Below, in pieces: positions 1 through 8,238 of a stretch of 23,583 nucleotides of DNA. Numbering within the stretch: the stretch's first letter is position 1; the number at the start of each line of letters is the position of its first letter. The notes under the pieces are model-generated. The model saw only the letters and a program-made list of their open reading frames with translations. It did no database searches and had not been told where the DNA came from. Location of the stretch: contig URQB01000026.1 in NCBI GenBank assembly GCA_900549825.1, positions 1 through 23,583 of the forward strand, written 5' to 3'. The position numbers and the translations under genes were made by a program. The stretch comes from an uncultured Oscillospiraceae bacterium. GTDB taxonomy: Bacteria > Bacillota > Clostridia > Oscillospirales > Acutalibacteraceae.

Positions 1-550
1 CGGGGACATTCGCCTCGCCGCCGCTAAGTTTCAAAGCGGAAACTTTCATATTCTCCGTGTATTTTACAGGGGATTCAATTGTCGGCATTGTAATAATTTC
101 AGCAGGAGCAACTGAACTGCCCTGTTCTACTGTAAAGGTATATTCAACCTTTACCCAGATGCTATCATCTGTATTGTGATAAATGTAAACAGGTTCCGTA
201 TAGGTACCAGCTTCATCAAAAACTTTATCTGGATTAACCCATTCAGCCTTCAGGACCGAAGCAGAATATGATGTATCCCATGCTCCACTTTCTTTTGCCG
301 TACGCAATACGGCACCTGTAGTTACTAAGGGGTACGATGATAACGGAGTGCCCGTTTTCACAGTCTCTGGTTGCCGAACTTCCGCAATATTACGGTATAC
401 ATATAAAAGCGGATTGCTTCTTTCCAGCACCGTAATACCCGCCCCATCTGCAGCGGCGAAAGCTATCATCGGCACTGTGCAGAGTACCATCATCATACAA
501 AGCAAGATAGATAGTATCCTGCGACCAACAACATTCTTGTTCTTCACCAT
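1..550 (-). CDS. Secreted surface protein, partial (3' end beyond window)
   Basis: The open frame runs from an ATG at 550 to the window edge, giving 183 residues with no stop. The first 32 residues are a clear Sec signal peptide: basic start (VKNKNVVGRR), hydrophobic core (ILSILLCMMMVLCTVPMIAF) and an AFA cleavage site. The mature part is rich in Ser, Thr, Val, Tyr and Glu with alternating beta-strand character (for example TYTEPVYIYHNTDD), as in Ig-like or other beta-sandwich surface modules, but I recognise no named domain. The start is supported by GGAGGT 11 bases upstream. It has its own promoter about 215 bases upstream, and the next upstream gene ends in a strong terminator, so it is a separate unit. 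The region is more AT-rich than the dockerin gene beside it. Secretion is well supported; the function is unknown. Confidence 0.8.
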   Translation of the reverse strand, partial: MVKNKNVVGRRILSILLCMMMVLCTVPMIAFAAADGAGITVLERSNPLLYVYRNIAEVRQPETVKTGTPLSSYPLVTTGAVLRTAKESGAWDTSYSASVLKAEWVNPDKVFDEAGTYTEPVYIYHNTDDSIWVKVEYTFTVEQGSSVAPAEIITMPTIESPVKYTENMKVSALKLSGGEANVP

Positions 551-578
551 CGGGATTCCTACCTCCAAAAATGATAGA

Positions 579-604
579 TTAATGGCGGGAAAGTCCTCCA
601 TTAA
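579..604 (-). promoter_or_regulatory. Leader hairpin upstream of the partial secreted-protein gene
   Basis: A 7-bp perfect inverted repeat (TTAATGG / CCATTAA, 12-base loop) lies in the long 5' leader about 30 bases before the start codon at 550, just outside the GGAGGT ribosome binding site. It could influence translation or message stability. No known riboswitch class was recognised in this leader. Confidence 0.35.
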
Positions 605-764
605 CCATAACCTACCATTTAAGGCAGGCGATTTCTGTCGCAATATGTAAGCATTATACAACAGAAAAAAAGTTTTTTATTCAAGAAACCCCATATAGCC
701 TAAACACGATAACCAATGGAAATTATTTTACAGTATGGGGCTAAATCCCTCTATATTTTTCCTT

Positions 765-794
765 ATTCTACCACATTGGTTTTGGGGGTGTCAA
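765..794 (-). promoter_or_regulatory. Promoter for the partial secreted-protein gene
   Basis: On the minus strand there is a -35 TTGACA (794-789), an 18-base spacer and a -10 TAGAAT (770-765). It would give a leader of roughly 200 bases. A second -10-like TATAAT lies at 658-653, but its best -35 (TTGAAT at 684-679) has a poor 20-base spacing. The rest of 605-905 is AT-rich, and I see no gene in it. Confidence 0.7.
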
Positions 795-905
795 GCACTG
801 TTTCCAAATTATACACCAGATCTCTGAAAAATCTGTTTTCCTTATCAACATTCATGGCGAGACATCCATTTTCCCCTATGGGGCAGAAAAGAATTTGAGG
901 AGGTG

Positions 906-938
906 CCTGTCCGCCCGGGAGCAACCCGGGCGGACAGG
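906..938 (-). terminator. Terminator hairpin after the dockerin gene
   Basis: A perfect 14-bp GC-rich stem (CCTGTCCGCCCGGG with its complement) with a 5-base loop starts 14 bases after the TAA of the dockerin gene. The T-run that follows on the minus strand is weak and displaced, so it is an imperfect but very stable intrinsic terminator or 3' stabilising hairpin. Confidence 0.8.
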
Positions 939-951
939 ACTTTGGAAATAG

Positions 952-3435
952 TTATGCCGATGGTAATGTGCTGTGGCCGGTCTGATCAATCGTGTAGGTG
1001 CCAGCGATATGGGCATCCATGATCGCCTTATCCGTCGCGTCAATCTTACCGTCGCTATTCAGGTCTGCCGCCGTGAAGAACGGGCCGCCTGCGAAGAATT
1101 TGGTAGAGTCGCCCGTACCGTCGACAAGGCCATTCATGATCGTCTGGTCGTCAGCCGTGATCTCGCCATCGCCATTTAGATCACCGAAGAGCACGACAGT
1201 ATAAAGTGCCTTCTGGGATGTGCCATCCATAACATAAACATAGGCACCTGTGCCAAGGGAAGCCTGACCATGTAGATCATAATTAAGCGTGTAGGTACCG
1301 ACAGGAGATGCATACCCAACCAAATCTCCTGCAAGCTCCTCCAAGCCGTAAATAAACATCTGACGAGAATCGATCACTGTCGTGGAGCCAGTATCCGGCG
1401 TCAGAACTTCATCCTTCAAATTCCGGTGCGCCTTCATCAGCTCGACGCGGGCCGTATTCACCTTTGCCTGATTGGCGTTTGCATCCGCCTGCACCTCAAG
1501 CGCGAAGGCCTTCGCATCCGCATAGTCCGCCCAGGTATCGGGCGCCTTACCGGCCTGGGTCTCTTGACCGAATTCCGTAATCGCCGCGTTGAGCGCAGTC
1601 TTCACGGCCGCCTTTTCGATCATCCTGGGATAAAGGAGCTCGACCATGTGCTTCGCATACTTGATATCAAGCGCACGGACCACGGGAGCCGTCTGGCCCT
1701 CGGGAACGTTCTCCTGCGAATTGACGATGCTCCAGGCATGGTTGAACCAGCCCTGCCAGCGGCGGAAGGTGAAGAGCTGATAGTTGACAAAGTCAAAATA
1801 CCCGCCCTCCGGATTCTCCTGCGAGACCAGAAGTGTCTTGAGCGCTGCAACATCTTCCGCATTTGTTGCGGCCTGCTTCGCATCGAGCGCTGCTACCGCC
1901 GCATTGACGTCGGCGACCATCTTCTCATAGGCGTTGTGATAGGTGACGTCGCCCACGATGATATCGCCAAACATCTTTGTATGATCGGGATTGCCCTGTG
2001 TGAGCGCATAAGCCTGCATCAGGATATTCTGATAGGCATTCCACTCAGCAGTGGCGTCTGCGGTGTAGTCCGCGCGCTGGCGGTCTGCGCTGTCGATTGT
2101 GCTGAGCAGCCCGGGCAGGCCATAATCGTTATAAACGACGAGGGTATGATTCTGCGGATTGGTCGCATCCGTACTGCCGCTCTCATTCTTGATATCGAAG
2201 GAGATCTGCATCGGATAGATGCCATAAGGCTGCGCGTCAGTCGTAGAACGGCTGATCAGATACGGGTTCGCCGTACCATAGGACGGGCGGTTGATATCCA
2301 CGCCTTCCAGCGTGAAGAGCGGCTCGCCATCCGTGGGGACATTCGCCGCAAGATACGACGGCAGCGTACCGGTGACATAGGACCTCATAATGCGCTGAGA
2401 GCCATTGTCGGAGCCAAGGAACGCATAGTCATGGCGCACTGTCACGGAGAAGATCGCAGCGCGGTCGATATCCGTCACATAGAGATAGGACGGGAAGGAC
2501 AGGACCTGCGTCTTATGCACAGCATTGGAATCGCCGGACATTGCCTCATAGTTGCCCGCCGTTTTAAACAGCTGCGCGTAAGCCGACGTATAGAGCGGGG
2601 TATCATTGAGCACCGCGCCCGTCTCGTCGAGGATATTGTACTTGAGGTCGAAGCGGACTTCCGTATTCTCCGTAACAGAGCCGGAAACCGCTACGTCGAC
2701 GAAGCCGTTGGCATCGATCGCCGTGGTGGGTACCGTGGCGGTCAGATTGGCCGTATTCGTCAGCTCGATGGGCTGAATCTTATACATCGCATCCTGATGG
2801 AGCGTGCCGGATGCATCTCGATATGCACGGTTGACGCCGGTGGTCAGATTGGACACGCGAATCTTCGTGCCATCCGGTACGGAGCCGCCCGTGCAATCGA
2901 TGCGGGAATCGATGGTCAGATTCGCCTTGCCGAGGGACTGCTCCTTGGCAGAGCCCATGAACGCGGTCAGGAGATTCAGAACGGTGGGAAGCAGCGTTGC
3001 CTGCTTGGCGGAAAGGCCCTCGAGAAGCGTCTTGAAGGCAGCCTTGAGCTTCGCCGTATCCAGCGCATCCTCAAAGTTTACGATGCCGGTCGTTGGAATC
3101 GTGCCGGGCACCACGCCATTGACGATATTCGTCACGAGCTTGATGAGGACGGATTTCGCCGTGGCCGTATTCAGCGAGCTATTTGCGCTATGCTCGAAGA
3201 AGGTGAAGAGCTGATCAAAATCGACATCCAGGATGGTATTCATCACATAGTCGACGAGCGTCTGCGCCGTCAGGTCGGCTTCCGTACCGGCGCCTGCTGC
3301 GCTGCGGAACATCTCCTCATAATTGAACCAACGCCTGTCGACGATGGCAAATATGATGGTGTCGAGCTTCGTCCAGACGTTTGCCGCCGTGATCCCATCC
3401 TTGGGGACGGCAACGATGCCATCTGCATAATCCAT
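952..3435 (-). CDS. C-terminal part of a large secreted dockerin protein (downstream of in-frame TAG)
   Basis: The open frame is 827 residues from the first internal ATG (3435), but it really continues 39 sense codons further upstream to a TAG at 3553-3555. It is in the same frame as the 434-residue open frame beyond that TAG. There is no ribosome binding site before 3435, so this is probably not an independent start. The middle holds helical segments resembling FIVAR repeats (about residues 610-690, ending in a motif like RVELMKAHRNLK). The last 77 residues are a type I dockerin: two 12-residue calcium loops, DLNGDGEITADD and DLNSDGKIDATD, each with the D-x-N-x-D-G-x-I-x-x-x-D pattern intact. 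Dockerins bind cohesin modules on scaffoldin or surface proteins; no cohesin is visible here. The catalytic or binding role of the large N-terminal part is not recognisable. Either a recent pseudogene, a read-through product, or a base error. Confidence 0.75.
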   Translation of the reverse strand: MDYADGIVAVPKDGITAANVWTKLDTIIFAIVDRRWFNYEEMFRSAAGAGTEADLTAQTLVDYVMNTILDVDFDQLFTFFEHSANSSLNTATAKSVLIKLVTNIVNGVVPGTIPTTGIVNFEDALDTAKLKAAFKTLLEGLSAKQATLLPTVLNLLTAFMGSAKEQSLGKANLTIDSRIDCTGGSVPDGTKIRVSNLTTGVNRAYRDASGTLHQDAMYKIQPIELTNTANLTATVPTTAIDANGFVDVAVSGSVTENTEVRFDLKYNILDETGAVLNDTPLYTSAYAQLFKTAGNYEAMSGDSNAVHKTQVLSFPSYLYVTDIDRAAIFSVTVRHDYAFLGSDNGSQRIMRSYVTGTLPSYLAANVPTDGEPLFTLEGVDINRPSYGTANPYLISRSTTDAQPYGIYPMQISFDIKNESGSTDATNPQNHTLVVYNDYGLPGLLSTIDSADRQRADYTADATAEWNAYQNILMQAYALTQGNPDHTKMFGDIIVGDVTYHNAYEKMVADVNAAVAALDAKQAATNAEDVAALKTLLVSQENPEGGYFDFVNYQLFTFRRWQGWFNHAWSIVNSQENVPEGQTAPVVRALDIKYAKHMVELLYPRMIEKAAVKTALNAAITEFGQETQAGKAPDTWADYADAKAFALEVQADANANQAKVNTARVELMKAHRNLKDEVLTPDTGSTTVIDSRQMFIYGLEELAGDLVGYASPVGTYTLNYDLHGQASLGTGAYVYVMDGTSQKALYTVVLFGDLNGDGEITADDQTIMNGLVDGTGDSTKFFAGGPFFTAADLNSDGKIDATDKAIMDAHIAGTYTIDQTGHSTLPSA

Positions 3436-3552
3436 CGCCCAGGAGAGAAGATGGGCAAGGAAATTTTCAAAGGTATCGTCCGCAGCCGCGGGATGGTAAT
3501 TGAAATCAAAGAGGTTATTGAAATAGAAGGTGCCGATGATCTTGGCGCATTC

Positions 3553-4857
3553 CTAAATCGCTTCGTTGCTGTTGGTATTCGTCACCGTATAGGTCGCATC
3601 GGGGACGATGCTGGCGATGAACTCCCTCATGCCGATCACAGCGATCTGGCGCAGGGTAGCGTCCTGCGGAACCTTCATATGCTTGACGAATTCCTCCACC
3701 GCGGAGCGGGCAATGTAGGTGGCGAGCTTCTCAGTGGTGTTCAGCGTCGATACATCGATGGTGTCGCCGCCGAGCGGGATGATGACCTTGATGAGATTGG
3801 TGATATTGTCTTTCACCAGATCGGCCTGCGTCTCACCAGCATTGGCCGTCATCCTCCAGGTGAAGAGGGTCTGGCCGGGCTTGAGCATTGCATTGACCGC
3901 GTGGCCGAGAATCGCATTGATCTGATCCGTGAAGCCCTGCGTGCGGTCGTAATCATATTCGGTGATGACGTAATCCGGATTGATGAGGTCTTCCAGATGG
4001 CCGCCCTTCTGGGAATTGGTCACGATCGCATTCTGAATGACACTCTTGAGGCCGCTGTTGAGCAGCGGGATCAGCAGCGTATTCATCGCGGCGTAGGCGA
4101 CCTCTTCGATTGTGCGATAGCCATTGGCCGTGGAAAGATCGAGGTCAAAGCCGGGCAGGATGCCATCGAAACCGAGCGCCGCCGCGTTTTTGCCGCCGAC
4201 CTGATTATCGAGGACATACTGAACGATTGTGTCGAGCGTGGTGCCTGCGGGCATCGGCTCCGTCGTCGTCGGATGGATGAGATCCCAGAGCATCCCCTTG
4301 AGATAGCCGGGGATGTCATCGAGAAGCAGACGGACTTCTGCGGGCAGGAAGCCCTTAACGATCTTCCAGTTGAATGTACCGTCGATGATCTTGGACAGCG
4401 TGTCAGCGCAGTGGCCAAGATACGTCACGACGGATGCGAGCACGTCGACATCGGTCTTGTCAGCCGTGGTGCGGCGGACAGACGCGATATCAGAGCGATA
4501 GGTCTCCAGCACGACCAGGTCGCCGACGGTGGCGGAGCCGTACAGCCAGTTCCCTGTGACGTTGTAGATGGAGTTGAGTGCATTGTCGACAGAGGTCATA
4601 TTCAGCGTGCCGATCAGCGGGATGTCGATGGAAATCGCGGCATCCGCCAGCGCGCGGTCGATTTTATCGAGCAGCACAGAGGCCTGCTGGGCCTCGGTCA
4701 GGGTAACCTGGTCGATGGTGTTGTAATTGTTGCCATCTACCAGCGCATCATTCAGATACGGCGCATACGCCGCGGTAACGCCTACGGAGATCGATCCGAA
4801 GATCATTGCCACCGCAAGGATGACACTCAATAAACGAGTCGTTCGATGCTTTTTCAC
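3553..4857 (-). CDS. N-terminal part of the same large secreted protein, ended by TAG
   Basis: This 434-residue frame starts at GTG (4857), with AAAGGAG seven bases upstream. Residues 1 to about 31 form a signal peptide (KKHRTTR, then a hydrophobic LLSVILAVAMIFGSISVGV, then TAAYA). The mature part is mostly helical, with many Asn, Thr and hydrophobic residues. I recognise no catalytic motif. The frame ends at TAG 3553-3555 after TNTNSNEAI. Reading through, the same frame continues for 39 further codons with similar composition into the frame that ends at 952 with a dockerin. The full frame 952-4857 is 1302 codons with only this one internal stop. TAG is used as a normal stop elsewhere (the AraC gene), so codon reassignment is not suggested. 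Product if unbroken: a cell-surface or secreted dockerin protein of about 1300 residues. Confidence 0.75.
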   Translation of the reverse strand: MKKHRTTRLLSVILAVAMIFGSISVGVTAAYAPYLNDALVDGNNYNTIDQVTLTEAQQASVLLDKIDRALADAAISIDIPLIGTLNMTSVDNALNSIYNVTGNWLYGSATVGDLVVLETYRSDIASVRRTTADKTDVDVLASVVTYLGHCADTLSKIIDGTFNWKIVKGFLPAEVRLLLDDIPGYLKGMLWDLIHPTTTEPMPAGTTLDTIVQYVLDNQVGGKNAAALGFDGILPGFDLDLSTANGYRTIEEVAYAAMNTLLIPLLNSGLKSVIQNAIVTNSQKGGHLEDLINPDYVITEYDYDRTQGFTDQINAILGHAVNAMLKPGQTLFTWRMTANAGETQADLVKDNITNLIKVIIPLGGDTIDVSTLNTTEKLATYIARSAVEEFVKHMKVPQDATLRQIAVIGMREFIASIVPDATYTVTNTNSNEAI

Positions 4858-6828
4858 GTCAATGCTCCTTTCTTATGTTAGGGGTTGCGCGTACTTCTTC
4901 GTGCGGTGGACGCTAAATAACAGCTGTTTTCGCTGCATTCGCATCCTTTTCCTGCTCCCGTGAGGCTGCCCTCCCGGGCTGATTCAGGATTGCTGTGTTC
5001 GTACCGGCCCTCCGGGGCCTGAATGGTTCGTTCTCTGGTCCGTGCGGTGCCGCCCTGCTTTCCGATGAGCGGCCAGCCATGCCAATGGCGGGGTTCGCCG
5101 GGGATTTTCATGTTCACCACAGTAACCGGACAGGCATCTTGCGATGCACCGCCTGCCGGAACGGGGAGCGTTCCGAAAGGATTCCGAGGCCGGATCTGAT
5201 GCCTCATAGGAGACAAATCAAGGGATTGTTTTTCCCATCCATGCCTTTTTCTGCTTTCAGATCCTGCCGCTTTCGGGCAGCCTTTCCCCCGTTTTTTCAA
5301 AAATTTTCGCCTTTTTTCAAGTTGCATTTTTCGCCTGCATTATGGGGCTAGAATTCAGTCCTTTTGCAGTTAAAGCGACTTCACTATGACTTCATTAAAC
5401 GCCGCATTGATTTCCTGCGCCTGGGGCCAAAAATCAGTCCTTTTGCAGTCATAACAGCCTCAATATGACTTCATTAAAACAATTTCGTCTTTTTGAGAGC
5501 CGCATTTTTCACCTGCATTATGAGGCTAAAGTTCAGTCTTTTCGCAGTCAAAACGGCTTCAATATGACTTCGCTCAAAAAGCCTTTCGCGCCTTTTTTTC
5601 AGTCGCATTTTTTGCCTGCATTTCGGGGCTGAAGTTCAGTCTTTTTGCAGTCGAAACAACTTTATTCTGACTTCTTTTTCTTCTCCCGTTTTTAAGGAGC
5701 AGCCGTTCCAAAATTTTGAATGCCGTCTCATCATAGGGCCAAATACACGCCAAAACGATCTCTTTGCGCCGGTATTCCGGCTTTCAGTATGGTTTCAGGC
5801 TTTTTCTCTTTGATCAAAGAGCCGGTTCCCTGTTTGCGGCTTTCTATTTGAAACGCCCTTTCCGCGGTGGAAATCCGGCATCCCAGCCCTCACGGCAGGC
5901 CCGGACACACCGCTGGAGATTTGAAACGAAGCAGAAAGTTTTCAAAGATGAGGGGTACCCGGACACTCCACGGTAGTTCGGCATCCGGTTTGCGCGGCTT
6001 TACGCCGCCTTTTGAATCATTAGGACAAGCCAGCCTTTTTCTCCAAGCTGCCGTTCCCTCCGGAACCATACGCAGAAGCAAACGAAACCAGCTTCTTCAA
6101 AAGCGTCTTTCGCCTGCAGCCTGCCGTGGGCTCTATCCCTTTCGCCTTTTTCCCTCATCCCGGCGAACCAATCGCCACTGAGGCCTTCCGCTGCCGCGCA
6201 TGATGCGCATTCAGCGGGCACGTCCAAATTTTCTGCGCACAATTGCCATCTCATCCCCTAGATTTTGGAAAGCTCATGAACAAGCGGCATCAGCGCTCTC
6301 CATAAGCCATTGGACTCACCTCCCTCTTACAAAATTCACGCGCCCGGTTCAGCTGCAAAAAGCGGCTGAGAAATAAGGCATGCAGCATGTGACATGCGTT
6401 TACAAGGGCCGGCACACGTGTCCGCTCGTCTCATTTCCTCTCTCACCACGGTAATTGTGAAATACGCTCACATTTTTAAATAATAGTCCTTTTATTCAGA
6501 GGTTCGAGACCAAATGACAACTTTTTCCCTTATCGGTTCCTAATATAAACCTTTTCATCAGCGATGTCAACATATACTTTCCCAAAAAACTGAGAAATTA
6601 GGTCTATATGTCTGCAATGCTACAGCTTTTGGGTTTTTATTAAACAATCAAGTGACTAAATCGGTACAAATCCCCTTAAAATTATAATACAATGTTACCA
6701 TATGTAGTAGCCATAGTGTTTCTATAGCTTTTACCCGACCACTGTAAAGCATAAATATTTTGAAAGAAATCAACTTTACACCAAAAAATACGATGTAAAG
6801 GTATTTTGCTTTACTCAGATAAATGCTC
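4858..6828. other. Gene-poor 2-kb region with repeats and decayed-looking sequence
   Basis: No open frame here has convincing protein character with a ribosome binding site. From 4858 to about 5320 the sequence is GC-rich with several small hairpins (for example CTGCC/GGCAG near 5265-5281). It would be the leader or upstream region of the large secreted protein; I found no clear promoter and no riboswitch class. A tandem repeat follows at 5321-5675. From 5676 to 6310 there are overlapping short frames on both strands, typical of degraded sequence. From 6420 to 6820 the DNA becomes strongly AT-rich, with no gene seen. A 16-base perfect palindrome, CTCTTTGATCAAAGAG, lies at 5806-5821. Confidence 0.6.
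5321..5675. repeat. Four imperfect tandem copies of an approximately 80-100 bp unit
   Basis: Copies begin near 5321, 5401, 5499 and 5601. Each reads roughly as a GCCGCATTTTT start, then CCTGCATTATGGGGCT, then TTCAGTCTTTTTGCAGTC, then AACGGCTTCAATATGACTTC. The shared CAGTC core starts at 5356, 5435, 5534 and 5637, so the periods are 79, 99 and 103 bases. The longer periods carry an extra T-rich linker (CGCCTTTTTTTC-like), also present just before the first copy. Copies differ by scattered substitutions, so this is an old array. There is no regular spacer/repeat alternation, which excludes CRISPR. Function unknown. Confidence 0.75.
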
Positions 6829-6862
6829 AAAAAAGAAACCGCTGAAATGAAATACAGCGGTT
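6829..6862 (-). terminator. Rho-independent terminator of galT
   Basis: On the minus strand an 8-bp stem (AACCGCTG / CAGCGGTT, 10-base loop) is followed closely by a run of six T. It lies about 60 bases after the galT stop codon. Confidence 0.8.
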
Positions 6863-6924
6863 CCAGATTGATCCATGTTTATTTTGAAAGCTGGGTTCCA
6901 ATTTTCCCCCAACGGTACAAGGCA

Positions 6925-7902
6925 TTATTGTTCCGCGCGTTTCTCCAGCATTTTTTGATATGCCCGGCGCATCTCCTCCGAAGATTCCTCCGGCGCGCGC
7001 GGATTACAGTGCGCCCATGCGCCCGTTTCGCTGGAGGCGTTGAACTTCTGCTTATCCGCGGAGCGCATCGGCGGGAAAAATTCAATATGAAAGTGATAGT
7101 CCTTGTCATAATCCCCCGAATTGACCGGCGCGTTATGCATGCACATCATATAGGGGAACTGATCGTCAAAGAGATTGTCGAACATCGCCACCGTATCGCG
7201 GATCGTTACGCCGAGGGCAAAGCGCTCCTCTTCGTTCAGATCCGTCATATAGGGAACATGGCGGTTCGGGAAGATATATACGCCGTAGGGATATTCGCAG
7301 AAGAAGGGCAGGAATACGGTGAAATACTCGTTGCGGAAAATAATGCGCTTCTGTGCCGCCAGCTCATGCTCCAGCATATCGCAGAAAATACATTTGCCCG
7401 TCTGCTCATAATGCTCGCGCGCAGACTGCGTTTCCAGCTCCAGCTTTTTAGGAATATAAGAATAGCCGTAAATCTGGCCGTGCGGATGCGGCATGGAAAC
7501 GCCTACAAGCGCACCGCGGTTCTCAAATGGGAAAACATACTTGATCTTTTCATCGGCGCGCATCGCCTCGAACCGCTCGCACCAGAGCGCAACGAGCTTC
7601 TGCATATGATCATCCGACAGTTCGGGAAGCGTCACGGTATGGCCGGGAGAATAGAGGATCACCTCGCATTTGCCGTAAGAGGGACGCACCTTGAAAAAAT
7701 CGTCCGCCACATCGTCCGGCTCCGACGGATTCTGGGAGAGCGCCGGGAAATCGTTGTCATACTTCAGCACTTCATAATCGGGCACATTGCCAAAGCTCGG
7801 GCAAAACGGGCAATAGTCCTTGGGCATATTGGGCCGGTTCTGCCGGTTGCTCGCGATCATGACCCAGTCCTTCGTCAGGGGATGCCATCTTAATTCAGCC
7901 AT
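6925..7902 (-). CDS. galT: Galactose-1-phosphate uridylyltransferase (GalT)
   Basis: The protein has 325 residues, starting at ATG 7902 with AAAGGAG eight bases upstream; an in-frame extension to 7941 lacks a ribosome binding site. GalT exchanges galactose-1-phosphate with UDP-glucose to give UDP-galactose and glucose-1-phosphate (Leloir pathway, cytoplasm). Visible evidence: an N-terminal WHPLTKDWV motif; a metal-binding CPFC at 31-34; the active-site HPHGQ at 139-143 with the nucleophilic His at 141; a second CIFC at 171-174; and HFHIEFFPP at 270-278 near the C-terminus. All are standard for class I GalT of the HIT superfamily, and length is normal. No galK or galE lies beside it. It has its own promoter and terminator, so it is transcribed alone. 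The neighbouring hexosaminidase suggests a shared role in using host or dietary glycans, but that is inference. Confidence 0.95.
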   Translation of the reverse strand: MAELRWHPLTKDWVMIASNRQNRPNMPKDYCPFCPSFGNVPDYEVLKYDNDFPALSQNPSEPDDVADDFFKVRPSYGKCEVILYSPGHTVTLPELSDDHMQKLVALWCERFEAMRADEKIKYVFPFENRGALVGVSMPHPHGQIYGYSYIPKKLELETQSAREHYEQTGKCIFCDMLEHELAAQKRIIFRNEYFTVFLPFFCEYPYGVYIFPNRHVPYMTDLNEEERFALGVTIRDTVAMFDNLFDDQFPYMMCMHNAPVNSGDYDKDYHFHIEFFPPMRSADKQKFNASSETGAWAHCNPRAPEESSEEMRRAYQKMLEKRAEQ

Positions 7903-7955
7903 ACAAGTCGCTCCTTTTCTGTACTTTGCGAAAAAACGCAATGTCGCTTAATTAC

Positions 7956-7984
7956 ATTCTAGCCGATTCGCTCAGCGCGCGCAA
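7956..7984 (-). promoter_or_regulatory. Probable galT promoter
   Basis: On the minus strand, -35 TTGCGC (7984-7979), a 17-base spacer and -10 TAGAAT (7961-7956), about 55 bases before the galT start. The -35 matches only the TTG, so strength may depend on a regulator. Confidence 0.5.
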
Positions 7985-8018
7985 TATTTGCGGGCTTGGA
8001 AAAAGGCCCGCCGACGTA

Positions 8019-8037
8019 GAATAAATCTATTTTATTC
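8019..8037. promoter_or_regulatory. Inverted repeat upstream of the galT promoter (possible operator)
   Basis: GAATAAA and TTTATTC form 7-bp arms around TCTAT, centred about 45 bases upstream of the galT -35. A GC-rich hairpin (GCGGGC/GCCCGC, 7990-8011) lies between the two. This could be an activator site or chance in AT-rich DNA. Confidence 0.3.
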
Positions 8038-8168
8038 AATGAAAATATGTGCAAAATGAGATTTGATTCGAAAGCTGCATTTTATTGGAGTCAAATTCCC
8101 TATCTATAATGAAAAGGAACTCATCCGCTCCTCTGGCTGTCAGGAGGAAGTGTGGCAAATCCCGCAGC

Positions 8169-8199
8169 AAAAAACCGGACGGCTGAAAAGCACGTCCGG
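8169..8199 (-). terminator. Rho-independent terminator of the GH20 gene
   Basis: On the minus strand a 7-bp GC-rich stem (CCGGACG / CGTCCGG) is followed directly by six T, about 40 bases after the hexosaminidase stop codon. It separates this gene from galT. Confidence 0.85.
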
Positions 8200-8238
8200 C
8201 TGAAAAGGGTTCGATTTTTTCATGTTCCGCTAGCTTGT

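Noticed and set aside
1426..4833. Very long plus-strand open frame (over 1100 codons) opposite the dockerin gene
   Set aside because: It is the mirror of a codon-biased gene: its product is an Arg/Ile/Gly-rich string with no domain. The minus strand has a signal peptide, a ribosome binding site and a dockerin.
4878..5327. 149-codon minus-strand frame upstream of the secreted protein
   Set aside because: It has no good ribosome binding site, low-complexity Arg/Pro/Gly composition, and begins in a tandem repeat copy.
5321..5675. Possible CRISPR array
   Set aside because: Copies are 80-100 bases long and diverged, with no alternation of identical short repeats and unique spacers and no cas genes.
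6448..6466. CRP/FNR-like half-sites TGTGA and TCACA
   Set aside because: The spacing is seven bases instead of six, and there is no gene nearby to regulate.
6648..6830. 60-codon minus-strand frame in AT-rich DNA after galT
   Set aside because: TTG start without a ribosome binding site; the composition just reflects AT-rich sequence.
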